From: Aculops lycopersici
Lineage: Eukaryota; Arthropoda; Arachnida; Trombidiformes; Eriophyidae
Length of the DNA stretch: 64,000 bases
NCBI GenBank assembly: GCA_015350385.1
Contig: WNKI01000004.1
Location: 1,798,170 to 1,862,169, forward strand
Direction: 5' to 3'
Below, one piece after another: positions 1 to 10,305 of the stretch; the first letter of the stretch is position 1; every line of letters begins with the position of its first letter. The notes beneath the pieces were generated by a model. That model was not told the DNA's origin. It did not search any database and was given only the letters and a program-made list of their open reading frames with translations. The position numbers and the translations under genes are program-made.

Positions 1-181
1 GCTGATTGCCAAGCGAGCAACACTAAGGAGAGAACGCAACTCTTTGCTTCGCACAACCGCCAACACAACCATTGAGAGGGATCAAGTTGCGTGCAACTTG
101 CATCGAAAGGCGAGTAGATATTTACATAGTTTATTTATGTGGAAAACATCTAGGCAGATGAGTTAACTAAGATGATCTTGA

Positions 182-1021
182 TCATATATCCGGCCACTGG
201 AATTCATCCTGATTGAGGATGGGATACTTTTTGGCCGCACGCAAACCTGGAACCTTGCCGATGACACCAGGTAGTGCATTGTATCCTTGGAAATATTCAT
301 CATTCTCCTTGTCCCACCTGATGGGTTCCGGTAGGAGGCACAGGTTTTCAGGCAGAGAATTGTTCAAGGCGATTAGACTCTCGTAAGGGTTCATACCAAT
401 AACGGGTGTTGAGTAGTATTCGACAAGATCCTTGATGGTCTGTATGTCGTTTAAACTTGGTGTTGGTAGCTCGTGATTGAAGGTTTCAATGCAAGCTGTG
501 ATCAGATTAAACTTAAGGGCACGATTCTTGTTTAGGTCAATGTTGAGAATTTCATCATCTAAGTTAGGTGAACTTGCTGATGATTCTGATGAATTTAGTT
601 GTGTTTTCCTATATATTAGCATGATTTGATCTTGCACATTTTCTGGAGGTGAATAACCAACTTGCTCTCGAGCAGAGCCCCTTTGCTCCAGAGACATTTT
701 CAATCTAGATAACCTATCAGACGCTGTCGCTTTAGCTTCCTTAGGGTCGCTCGTGTGGACCTCGCTCCATTGATACCTATTAAATCTATTGTCCTTGTCT
801 TTAGGTATCACCTTTTGCCAATCCTTCTTCTTTCTGTGTCTGTTGAATTCATTGATATTGTACTTGTCTGTGTAAGGTGTTCTTGTGGGATCTAGGTAGG
901 ATTCTCGATTGTTTCTATTATAACGCCATGGGTATAATTTAGGGTGATTTCGAACTTGGATCACATTTAAACCTACACCACTTTGAGCTAAAACCACCCT
1001 AGTCAAAACGTTCAATTGCAT
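182..1021 (-). CDS. mRpL50: Mitochondrial ribosomal protein mL50
   Basis: A 279-residue single-exon protein, ATG to stop. The C-terminal half carries the block LKFNLITACIETFNHELP followed by a VxxYYSTPV-like segment, which matches the conserved core of mL50 (MRPL50), a metazoan-specific protein of the large mitoribosomal subunit. The family core begins PPE(D/N)(L/V)Q, and PPENVQ is present here at about residue 125. The first ~110 residues are basic and Arg/Lys/Asn-rich; the N-terminal MQLNVLTRVVLAQSGVGLNVIQ is a plausible matrix presequence. A polyadenylation signal for this strand (AATAAA) lies about 50 bp downstream, at 130-135. The gene is head-to-head with the mitochondrial enzyme SUCLA2 across a ~0.5 kb promoter. 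Identification rests on recalled family similarity. Confidence 0.8.
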   Translation of the reverse strand: MQLNVLTRVVLAQSGVGLNVIQVRNHPKLYPWRYNRNNRESYLDPTRTPYTDKYNINEFNRHRKKKDWQKVIPKDKDNRFNRYQWSEVHTSDPKEAKATASDRLSRLKMSLEQRGSAREQVGYSPPENVQDQIMLIYRKTQLNSSESSASSPNLDDEILNIDLNKNRALKFNLITACIETFNHELPTPSLNDIQTIKDLVEYYSTPVIGMNPYESLIALNNSLPENLCLLPEPIRWDKENDEYFQGYNALPGVIGKVPGLRAAKKYPILNQDEFQWPDI

Positions 1022-1506
1022 ATTTGTCTCTGATAACTTGAAAATTTAGAAGTACAAATATACTAATCAGAATGAGTTAATTTTACTTCTTCATCAATCA
1101 ACAGAGTAGATATTTACTGCTGTAACAACAAAAACCTCGTGCTCTTGCATCGCTCTGTACGAAGCTCACACTCAATCGTACAGCCAACATTCAGACTCAA
1201 GCGCCTAGATTTCCATGGCTTGTGTTATCGTTGAACGAGAGTGACTTTCAAGGGGAGATACAAAAAGACGCAAAATTAGAGTGCAGTTATTAGATTGTGA
1301 AGCCAAGCAGAGTGTCCCTCACTGTATTCTTCAGGCTAACATGAGCAAAAAACAGATGAAGCCGCCAAATATACACATGTTATCGATATTCAGCCATCTC
1401 ACAAAGATTGTTGTTTGTTATTTGATACCTCATCAATATTATTGCTTCATTGAGTTATCGAATTGATTATACATTCGTACAATTCACCAATTTCTTTTAT
1501 ATCAAC
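1022..1506. promoter_or_regulatory. Divergent promoter between mL50 and SUCLA2
   Basis: These 485 bp separate the start codons of two genes for mitochondrial proteins. No coding content is convincing; a 61-codon frame at 1281-1466 has no recognisable features. The region holds a DRE-type palindrome at 1381-1388. It probably includes both 5' UTRs and a shared bidirectional promoter. Confidence 0.55.
1381..1388. promoter_or_regulatory. DRE-like palindrome TATCGATA
   Basis: An exact TATCGATA palindrome sits about 120 bp upstream of the SUCLA2 ATG. This is the core of the insect DNA-replication-related element bound by DREF, common at housekeeping promoters. Seen directly; the function is inferred from position. 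Confidence 0.45.
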
Positions 1507-2820
1507 ATGGCTTCAGTAATAGGTCGCAGATTACTAACTCAAAAACCGAGCAAAGGGTTAGTCCAGGTGATCAACAAAAGAAACTTAAATGTCCATGAGA
1601 ATGTTTCAATGCGAATATTAGCCAACCATGGGGTTCAAGTTCCAAGATTTGGAGTTGCACGAACACCAGAAGAGGTGACTAGTATTATAAAGGATCTAAA
1701 ATCCAAAGACTACGTGGTAAAGGCTCAAGTTCTGGCCGGTGGCCGTGGAAAGGGTCACTTTGATAACGGCCTCAAGGGCGGCGTAAAAATGGCTTTCAGT
1801 GAAGCTGAGGCCACGAAATTGGCTAGCCAAATGATCGGACACAAACTAATAACAAAACAAACTGGAGAAAAGGGAATCATTTGCAATGAAGTTATGATTG
1901 TCGAAAGATTATACCCTCGACGAGAATTCTATTTCGCTATCATGATGGAGCGATCCTTTGGCGGCCCAGTTATGCTTGCTAGCTCGGTGGGTGGAGTTAA
2001 CATTGAAGAAATTGCCGCAGAAAACCCTGAAGCCATTATAACAGAACCGGTGGACATTAATATTGGGGTTACACCAGAGCAAGCTAAAAGAGTCGCAGAG
2101 AAATTGGGCTTTTCCGAGTCATCGATCGGCGAGGCAACGGAAATGATCCAGCGTCTATATACAACATTCTTAAAGAATGATGCAGTAATGCTAGAGATTA
2201 ATCCTTTTGTCGAAGACACCACAGGCAAAGTATTATGTCTTGATGCCAAGTGCCGTTTCGACGACAACTCCTACTTTAGACACAAGGATATTTTCGAATC
2301 ACGCGACTGGTCACAATCTGACACAAGGGAGCGAGAGGCTGACGCAAGTAATCTCAATTACATCGCTCTAGATGGCGATATTGGGTGTCTAGTCAACGGC
2401 GCTGGTCTCGCTATGGCCACCATGGATATCATCAAGTTGCACGGCGGAAGTCCGGCTAACTTTTTGGATGTTGGTGGTGGAGCCACTGCAAAGCAAGTCA
2501 CCGAAGCTTTCAGAATTATTTCAAGTGACCCCAAGGTGCAAGCAATTTTAGTGAACATCTTTGGTGGTATCATGAGATGCGATGTCATCGCCGAAGGTAT
2601 TATTCAAGCGGCTCAGACTTTGAATTTGAGAACCCCAATCATTTGTCGTCTTCAGGGAACTCGCGTTGAAGATGCCCAAGCCTTAATTCATGCTAGTAAT
2701 ATGAGAATACATGCTCGTGATGATCTAGATGAGGCGGCCCAAATGGCTGTGAAGGTTTCGCAAATTGTTAGTCTTGCCAAGTCGGCCGATGTTGCTGTCA
2801 ACTTCGAATTACCAATCTAG
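1507..2820 (+). CDS. SUCLA2: Succinyl-CoA ligase beta subunit, ADP-forming, mitochondrial
   Basis: 437 residues from the ATG at 1507; the frame is open further upstream but without a better start. The enzyme is the beta subunit of the matrix heterodimer that converts succinyl-CoA plus ADP and phosphate into succinate, CoA and ATP in the citric acid cycle. The N-terminal MASVIGRRLLTQKPSKG is a typical presequence. The ATP-grasp domain follows, with VKAQVLAGGRGKG, KQTGEKG and YPRREFYFA, then the ligase CoA-binding half with LVNGAGLAMATMD and NIFGGIMRCDVIA. Length and motifs fit the ADP-specific animal enzyme (SUCLA2) better than the GDP-specific paralogue. It is a single exon, whereas most animals have many introns in this gene. 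It ends in the family-typical LPI. Confidence 0.95.
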   Translation: MASVIGRRLLTQKPSKGLVQVINKRNLNVHENVSMRILANHGVQVPRFGVARTPEEVTSIIKDLKSKDYVVKAQVLAGGRGKGHFDNGLKGGVKMAFSEAEATKLASQMIGHKLITKQTGEKGIICNEVMIVERLYPRREFYFAIMMERSFGGPVMLASSVGGVNIEEIAAENPEAIITEPVDINIGVTPEQAKRVAEKLGFSESSIGEATEMIQRLYTTFLKNDAVMLEINPFVEDTTGKVLCLDAKCRFDDNSYFRHKDIFESRDWSQSDTREREADASNLNYIALDGDIGCLVNGAGLAMATMDIIKLHGGSPANFLDVGGGATAKQVTEAFRIISSDPKVQAILVNIFGGIMRCDVIAEGIIQAAQTLNLRTPIICRLQGTRVEDAQALIHASNMRIHARDDLDEAAQMAVKVSQIVSLAKSADVAVNFELPI

Positions 2821-2953
2821 ACATGAAGATCATGGATTCTCACTTTGTTTGTATATCTCTTAGCGCTTGATTATTAAATAGCATATACTCTCCCGTCTAG
2901 TAGACGTTGTTTTAATTGCATATGATGCTTAGATTTGAGTCTAAATTTCTTGT

Positions 2954-3718
2954 TTACGGTTGTTGTAAACTTGCGATACTTCGGATGGCTTCACTATCTC
3001 TCCTATCGCCCCCATGCAAATGTAATGCGATCATCTTGTCTAGTTCAGACATTTCCCTTTCAGAAATTTCAAATTGATGAGATACTAAATTTCGGTAGAA
3101 TTTTACTGCAAACATAATAAATAGCATTAAGATTGGTATAAGTGCAATCGTAACTGAGATCGAAACAATATAACCGACATCCCTGCCGGACTTGACCCCA
3201 TAGCTCCAGAATTTAACCCAACAAATGAGGTCAATTTCAACTAGAAAGAGGAAGATTCCTATGGTTGTACTAAAGAACCATGACATCTCAATATAATTTT
3301 TCAATCTGTCATGGGTACCATCGTTTGCGGAATATTCTACCGTGCCAGGTATGATGGCAACCGATTCGATATGTGGTAATATACAAGTGGCAATCATTAG
3401 GGATAACATGTGGACTGCAATGAGTAGTGTGGTGCAAATAACAAAAGCAACCATCAAGGCAACTGGAACCTCTTTCTCTTCGTTAAGTTGAATCTCGACC
3501 AGAGCTACCTGTTGAGGATTTTGACGTCCATTTCAGATGGTTAGTTCAATATTAAAAACTTGACATGCCTATTGGAATAGATTGTTACGACACACTATAA
3601 GTGATTTGCTTATACTTACCATAGCAAAACCAGACAATAGGGCAGAGGCCCGAGCTGAAGCCTTGAGTTTTGATCGGCCAAGATTTAGACGACGCCACCA
3701 CATTTTTTGAGCCTCCAT
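2954..3718 (-). CDS. Orai: Orai store-operated calcium channel (two exons)
   Basis: CDS joins 3718-3620 and 3508-2954 on the minus strand, with an intron at 3619-3509 (GTAAGT...CAG, phase 0); about 217 residues. Orai forms the plasma-membrane CRAC channel opened by STIM after ER calcium depletion. The splice restores LLSGFAM|VALVEIQL, the first transmembrane segment with the selectivity-filter glutamate, preceded by WRRLNLGRSKLKASARASA, the conserved gating segment. Exon 2 gives TM2 (CTTLLIAVHMLSLMIATCIL), TM3, TM4 and a cytosolic helix (ISEREMSELDKMIALHLH) that matches the STIM-binding tail. The ATG at 3718-3716 was chosen because an in-frame TGA lies four codons upstream. The resulting N-terminus is only about 8 residues before the gating segment, much shorter than in human or fly; an upstream alternative first exon is possible. 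Confidence 0.88.
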
Positions 3719-5479
3719 TGTTATGTGTCACCTGTGTTTTAACCTCTGGCTCGAACGTAGATGCAATAATTACGTTACTTGCTGCCAATGTGCTCTGATG
3801 ATGAGGTATAAATTACTAAATCTCTTGGAATATAAGGACATAATTCGAATTTAACGCAATTCATTGTTGACATAACGAATCCTCTACCGTTTGCAAAGGT
3901 GAGGATGTGTCCAATTGTCGGCAACGACAACATCAACAACAACAGCGGCTGAGGAGGCAACTCAGAAATTCGACAGCAGTTCGCGTTTGGTAGCGCGTGG
4001 AGCTGCTTTCCCCCCTCTTCTCACTCATGGAGTTTCTGGAGGAATCCTAAGTTCACTAGGGGAAAAAGAGGTGTTACAAATTTACTATGGCCCATCTCAT
4101 GTGTCTCAAACCACCTGTCAATCGGCCAAGTGACCAATCTAATCATAGAAGAAATGAAAAAAAGAACTAGACAAGTGGTCGTGTGCATCCAAGTGCATAG
4201 AAAAGATATGATTGCATTGTATTCATCTTATCAAAGGCAGCATAACTACTTGTAGACAACAAGCAGTTGGATTAGGATATTCCGCCAACAACAATTAGAC
4301 AAAAGAGAAACTTACTATTACAAGCGAAGGTTCTTCTGTGGGGTAAAGAAAAGTTGGTAGCGTTAGTTTTGTGCCAAGATCACATCGGCACCGTCAGTTT
4401 CGGTAGCATGAGCAACTCATGGCGTCACATTGTCGGCGCGAGCTATGAGCAAGTTGCACCGAGATCCGCCAAGACCACTGGCAATCTTTCCATTGCGCTC
4501 CTTATCGCTGCCCACTGGCTAAAGTCTCCGGCGAGCCACTAGCTTGCCGTTGGCAGGGCTTTTGTTGCGCACAACTGGCAACCGAGGTGGCCAACTTTGC
4601 GCAGGTGGCCAGTCTTGCACAACGGCTCCGAATACGACGACGACGGATCCGATTATGATGGCGACTACCGAGCTGCCCGCCTGCTTTACTGTTTGCCATT
4701 GGCCAGCAAACTTCCAGCTTTTGCAGGTAAACCCGTCGCCACCCCCACGCCGAGTGGCAAGATTACAGGTAGAAGGGGATGGATTTTTGTTTGACTAAAG
4801 GATATACTCACTCCTCTGGTCGCCGTCTTCGTTGTGGTGGCTGACGGCAGAGGTAGTCGACGAACACGAACGCCAACCAACCAACTCTCCGGCAAGCTAG
4901 GCGACTATATCAACCGCTGCCGCTGCCACTGCCACAACTGCCACTGCCATCACCAGTCGCCAATCTGTCTGTCGGACGAAGATCTTGCTTATTGTGATAT
5001 CCGAGCCGCTAGTAACTATATTTGTGTTTATGTGAGAGTAAGTCGAACTACTACCACTACCTCTTCTTCTTCAACTTTAGCTTCTCCTACTAGTTGTTGT
5101 GTTGGTTTGGGTGATTTGGGTGCCTGTTGTTTTTGTTGTTGCTTTTGTTCAGTTGTTAGTTAACATATAGTGAGCTTAACCTGGACTTAGCTATGTACCT
5201 GCCAGTAAACTAGACGACGATGCAATCTTCTTCCGAGTTATTAACAATTATTAATTAACTTGTAAGTGAGTGGCTAACTAGAGAGTGAGTGACTTAGTGA
5301 CTAGTGAGTCCGATCAATCAACTAAACCTTGGCTAATTTAAACAGTCAGGCGGATCACTCTAACTTAACGCAACAAGTAGTCGTGCTGTTTATGTGTCGC
5401 TCGAAGTTAGGAAGGGAAGAAAAGATTCATCAACTTGAAGAACAACCATCAATAATACAACAGTCGTAAAAATAGGAAA
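3719..5479. other. Non-coding interval between Orai and the protease gene
   Basis: About 1.76 kb. Reading frames at 3915-4133, 4354-4798 and 4834-5163 are low-complexity or lack any family motif, and I do not call them genes. The right end (about 5200-5479) is likely the promoter and 5' UTR of the downstream protease: it is A-rich just before the ATG and holds CAACAAGTAG at 5371, a near match to an E-box-like motif recurrent in this window. Confidence 0.5.
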
Positions 5480-8294
5480 ATGGCCACAAGCAATAAAATG
5501 AAGCACCGAGAATCGAATCATAATCATCATTATTATCACTATCATCTTTATCATCATCACAGCGACGATATATTTGAAACTTCAAGAAAAAGTGAGAAAT
5601 ATCAAGCTCTCAGAGAGAAGGGCACAAGATTTATATCTTGCCAATCGAAGATGAGGCACCTATTGTTGTTTACCAGCAACAAGCCAAGCCGATTGGCGCA
5701 TTGTGATTCAAAAAATGATATCATTATAATTCCACAAGCATCACCACAACCCAAAGGATCTCAAATATTGAACAGAAGCAGAAAGTCTGTCAACAGCAAC
5801 GAGAGGAGAGTGAGATTTATTGATGAAAAGGTTGAGTTTCACGAAGGTGGTCAGTTTGGCCAGAAAGGAATGAGAGCAAGAGCGAGGCGAAGGATAGAGA
5901 AAGTGCCAATGTTAGTAGATGATAATCTACTGCCAAATGTTCCTCGAAGACCTATTTTATCGTGCCACTTAATCATATTGAGCTCACTATTGTTAGTATT
6001 GTTAGCCTTATTACCTAGTTTTTCTCTAGCCTTTACCCCGTCAACAAGCGATCAGTTGATCGAGAGCCTGCAACAACCGACTCGTCAACATCAGCACCAA
6101 AACTTGAACTCGAACCAGCAGCAGCAGTATCAATTACCTGAAACAGAGGAGTACCGGCGGCGAAGTGATCAACAAAACCAGCAGCAAGCCACGAATTCGC
6201 TAGAAGATCCGCAGGTGGATCAGGTGCAATATCAGGAGGAAGACGAGCTACTTCCGCTTGAGCCATACGTTCCCGTGGAGCCAGTTTTAGCAGACGCGGC
6301 GACATCAATGACCACAGCACCAAGGCGCGGCGTTGCCAACCACCTGTTGGCAATGGCCAGTTTGCTCAACAGCAGCTCAATGGTGATAGGCGGAGGCCAG
6401 CAGAAGGACGCGAACTCTCGCGCCCTGCTGCCTCTAGATTCTAGTCGTCTCTTGCTGCCCCAGATGCAGCAAATCAAATCCCGTTTTAATCAGGGTTGCG
6501 TCGGTGGCACCAAGTGCCAATTTTTCGCCTTTTGCTGGATGTCCGGCGGTTCGCTTGGCGCCTCGTGCGGCCTTCTAATGACCTGTTGCGTAACCCCGAG
6601 TCGGCAAGAAATCCAACCAGGCTTCTATGGGCCAGTGGTGAACGATCCATGTAAGTAATCCAGATTTAAGTTTAAACTGTAGCCACTTTGATAATGATGA
6701 TAAAGTTAAACTCACTCCGCTACTACCGCTACTACCACTATTGTCACTTTTCTTGCGAAAAAAAATCAATTACTAATAAATCAACATGAACTCAAACTAA
6801 AACTTTAGATTGCGGTAGGAGCACAAGCAAAATTAGCCGCATCGTTGGCGGAACGGATGCCTCGTTTGGCCAATTTCCCTGGCAAGCTTTCGTGCAGGTG
6901 GGTGGCAGCCGATGTGGTGGTGCATTAATAAGTTCGCGCCATGTTGTTACGGCGGGTCATTGTGTTGCAAGGTAAGTGGCGGCTGTAGACATGGCCGTGT
7001 AGTTCTGACTCCTCGGATCGAGAAGGTGCGACGACGACGACGAAACTACTACTACTACGAGGGGAATGTGAGAAGAAATGGGATAGAATGAGAGAGTGAG
7101 AGTGAAAGTTAGCTGCGGAATTGCAAGCAGACCAAAGAGGATACAAGCAACAGGTTGCAATTTTGCACCCAGCAAAATAGTCGACCTCGGCGACGACAGC
7201 AACCACTTGTTGCTGCAAAGCCGCTTACAGTGGCGCCTTGGCTCACTGGGAAATGAATGGTCTTGCCGGCGAAAGTAAGTCGGGTGCATGATTTTTCGCT
7301 GCGTCGCCGTTGCCTCTGTTGTTGTTGCCACTGTCGTTGTTATTGCCTTTTTCTGTTGTTGTCGTTATGTGTAAAACTGGAAACTCTCGCCCTTCCGAAG
7401 TCGGCGCTTTCGTTGTGGACGTCTTCGTGGATTCTAATTGCCTACAATTATCGCCCAACGGGCTGGCAAGCTAGCTCGCTAGCCAACCTACCCACTTGGC
7501 CAGTCTAGTTACAGAAATGAGCAGATCTCGCTGGAGCAAGACTACTGGCGATTATGTTGCTGCCATAATGAGACTTCGAGTCTCCGGATGGTCGAATAGA
7601 AAGTCCAGTTTTCTCTTTCACTCTCCTTGTTGGACTTAGTTGGCTAACTTTGCTCGGCTCGGTTGACTAGCTCATGGCTCAAAATCATAGGATTTCTCTG
7701 TAGCAAGTTAGAGGAACCGAATAGCAAAAAGAATTTAAGAAGAGGAAGAAACTAACTTTTTCTCTCGCTCTCCAACTTCTCGTTCACCTCATCATCGACT
7801 CAACTTCGAACTCCTCAACACCGGTGACTCCAACGACGACCACCATGACGACGGATGATAAATTTGAATATGAATCATGTATTTAAACTCCTTTCTCCGC
7901 TCACCTGGTTAACGTCGTCTACACTAATGCACACACAAACACACATACATACACTCACACACTCGAAAACTTGGTTGCCGTGGATGCCGCAAACTATATC
8001 TTTTATCACCAAATTGAACTGAGCGAAAAAAAATCGTGCACACAAATCAAATGCGCAATCAACTACGACGATGCAACGATTATTGCATGACGCTGATGCC
8101 GCCCGATAACGCGCTCGACTTACACTGTACTTGCGATTACCAACCAAACCAAAACCAATCCAAACAACCGAAACAACTCTCACTTATGCAAATTATCCCG
8201 TCGATTCTCTTCCGCCGCATTTGCTCAATTGCATCCATCCGGTCGGCAATCATGACGCGCCAAACTTTCCCTGCGGCAAACTATTTAAAACCTC

Positions 8295-8325
<31 letters not shown>

Positions 8326-10305
8326 ATACTGTGTGCCTCTTCCTAAAAAATACATTCAACCACTACATACAACCGCATCAACTTTACTTGGGGTTATATT
8401 TACTATCCCTGCGGCAACCTGTCTGCCCACCTGTTGTACAACAACGCCTCTGCCGCAACCGCCTCCACGAATCTGGTCGCTTGCTCTCACTTACTATCAA
8501 TGCCATCAACACTCTCTATCAACGAAACCATAACCACCGACCGACCGACCGGACGGACGGACGGACGAACTAAAAAACGACCGTCTGGATGGAAAACTAA
8601 CTAAAATATCCCGGCCAAAACCACAACAGATCTCAGCATTCGCCCTCGAGTATTAAGGTAACTCTTGGAGATTATATCCTCAACTCGGACATCGAAAGTA
8701 TTCCGCACGAAATCTTTTCCGTGGTCGAGGTTCTCCTCCATCCAAACTTCAGGTTTACCCCTCAAGCTGACCGCTACGACGTTGCCGTTTTAGAGCTCGA
8801 CCGGCAAGCCTCCTACAAGGACAACATAAAACCCATTTGTTTGCCCCAAAAGGACGCCACTTTTGTTGGCCGCGTGGCGTATGTTGCCGGATGGGGCGCA
8901 TTGCAAGCAGGTAAGTTTGAATTTAAGTTTAAGTTTAAGTTTGAGCTGAAGTTGAAGTTGAAGTCGAAGTCTAAGAGAAAACCATCACAGGGACAAAACG
9001 AGGCCGAGACATCGATCACCCGTTGCCACTGCAACTGCTACTTCGTGATCAACCACTTGTTGTGGTTGATCACGAAGAGAAGTTGCGGCTTGACAGTCGC
9101 TTGGTGGTTTTAGCATCATTCATCATTCGCTTGACCATCCGTCTCTGTCACGATCACGACCTTAGAAGAGATGGAGCTGCTAACTCCTCTCAACCTTGAG
9201 GCACTCGGTCAGTGTGGCTCTGGGTCATATTGATGCCTCATGAGCTTCGGCCACAACAAGTGGTTGTCTCTGCCTCCAGAGCAAGTTCAAGGTCTTGGCC
9301 GTGCTGAAGGCAAACGAGTGCGAGATGGACTCGGTTGCGCAATGGGCAACTCGGCGGTGGCAATCTAGCTTGTTTTAATCGAATAGAATCGAGCCGAGCA
9401 AGCAACTCACTGGCAAAGATGACACCAGAATGCCTAATGAATGTCTCTTGTCAACTAAACTCAGCTAAACTCAACCAAGACCAACACTAAACACTCCAAT
9501 CAAATTTAATTAAAACCAATTACTCACCCAAAATCCTCACTAAAATTGCAATTAGGATCCAAATTGAGACCCAAAGTGTTGCAACATGTTGCAGTTCCTG
9601 TGATAGAGAATCATGTTTGCGAGGGCTGGCACAGACGAAAGGGAATCGACATCAGGATCTACGATGAGATGATGTGCGCCGGTTATGAATTAGGTCAACG
9701 CGACGCTTGTCAGGTAAGTTTCAATTTGGATTCGCGACAAGTGGACTTCCTGGCGGCAAGTCCACTTGAAAGGTAGAGGGAATGATGAAGAAACACCAAC
9801 TGCTAACCGTAGCATACTTACTAATCTAATCTACTTGACTCACTTAATACCATCACCACCACCACCACTACTACAACCAAACTCATAGGGCGACTCCGGT
9901 GGTCCGCTGATGCTGAACCAGTTTGGCGTCTGGTATCTCGTGGGCATCGTTTCGGCCGGCTACTCGTGTGCCAAACAATACCAGCCGGGAATCTACCACA
10001 GGGTAAGTTGAAGTATCAAGGAGTTGAATGGGACGGTTGAAGAGGGTGAGAGAAAGAGGGGAGCTTCGCGGAATCTGATGGGGAAGTCTAGAGGGTAACT
10101 CTCAACTTGAGCAGACGGAATGATAGTTTCTGTCTATCTCGAACCCTTCCTAAGACTAACGGCAAAATGTCTGACTGACTCTTTGTTTTAACTTCGCCGC
10201 TAACTCACTTTGCAAACACAGGTCAGTAGTTCATCGGATTGGATCTCGAGCAACATTTACCAGCAGCAACAGGCGGCCAGCTCGGCGGCGGGCGGCAACA
10301 GGTGA
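5480..10305 (+). CDS. Membrane-anchored clip-type trypsin-like serine protease (six exons)
   Basis: Exons 5480-6650, 6809-6971, 8630-8910, 9556-9713, 9889-10002 and 10222-10305; every intron is GT-AG and the sum is 1971 bp, giving 656 residues in frame. Residues 1-155 are a long basic, His-rich segment; 162-184 is hydrophobic (LIILSSLLLVLLALLPSFSL) and predicts a type II anchor; then a Gln-rich stem. From residue 340 comes a cysteine knot CX5CX5CX10CX5CC containing CQFFAFCWMSGG, typical of arthropod proteases of the filzig/CG8170 type. Activation site R|IVGG; catalytic His in TAGHC (6958-6960), Asp in DVAVL (8778-8780), Ser in GDSGGP (9895-9897). The Asp six residues before the Ser predicts trypsin-like specificity. 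A short Gln/Ala/Gly tail follows the last helix. Substrate unknown. The start could lie further in if the His-rich segment is not translated. Confidence 0.88.
8294..8568. repeat. Microsatellites in protease intron 2
   Basis: Intron 2 (6972-8629) is the longest in the gene. It holds a (CT)n run near 8295-8310, a (CA)n run near 8314-8326 and a CCGA/CGGA tetranucleotide tract near 8536-8568. The rest of the intron shows no conserved frame; the E-box-like CACTTGTTG occurs at 7204-7212. Confidence 0.7.
8912..8974 (+). repeat. AAGTTT-type hexamer repeat at the start of intron 3
   Basis: Immediately after the splice donor of exon 3 comes an imperfect AAGTTT/AAGTTG hexamer array. If the intron were retained it would read on in frame as alternating Phe/Lys/Leu residues, to a stop at about 9111. 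I regard it as a simple repeat. Confidence 0.6.
9041..9077. repeat. Perfect 16-bp inverted repeat (hairpin) in intron 3
   Basis: The arm CTTCGTGATCAACCAC is followed by a 5-base loop and its exact reverse complement. The loop-spanning part contains AACCACTTGTTGTGG, whose reverse complement recurs at 9251-9265 in the same intron. A 16/16 match is unlikely by chance. It could be a cruciform, a paired E-box site or an RNA stem. Confidence 0.75.

Noticed and set aside
1281..1466. 61-codon frame upstream of SUCLA2
   Set aside because: Not homologous to anything I recognise and lies in the divergent promoter; more likely 5' UTR.
4544..4798. Overlapping frames in the Orai-protease spacer
   Set aside because: Compositionally biased, overlapping on both strands, no domain or start context.
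8036..8533. 165-codon frame inside protease intron 2
   Set aside because: Spans microsatellites, and the flanking splice sites give a perfect protease join without it.
9041..9077. MicroRNA precursor
   Set aside because: 37 bases is too short for a pre-miRNA; only the inverted repeat is reported.
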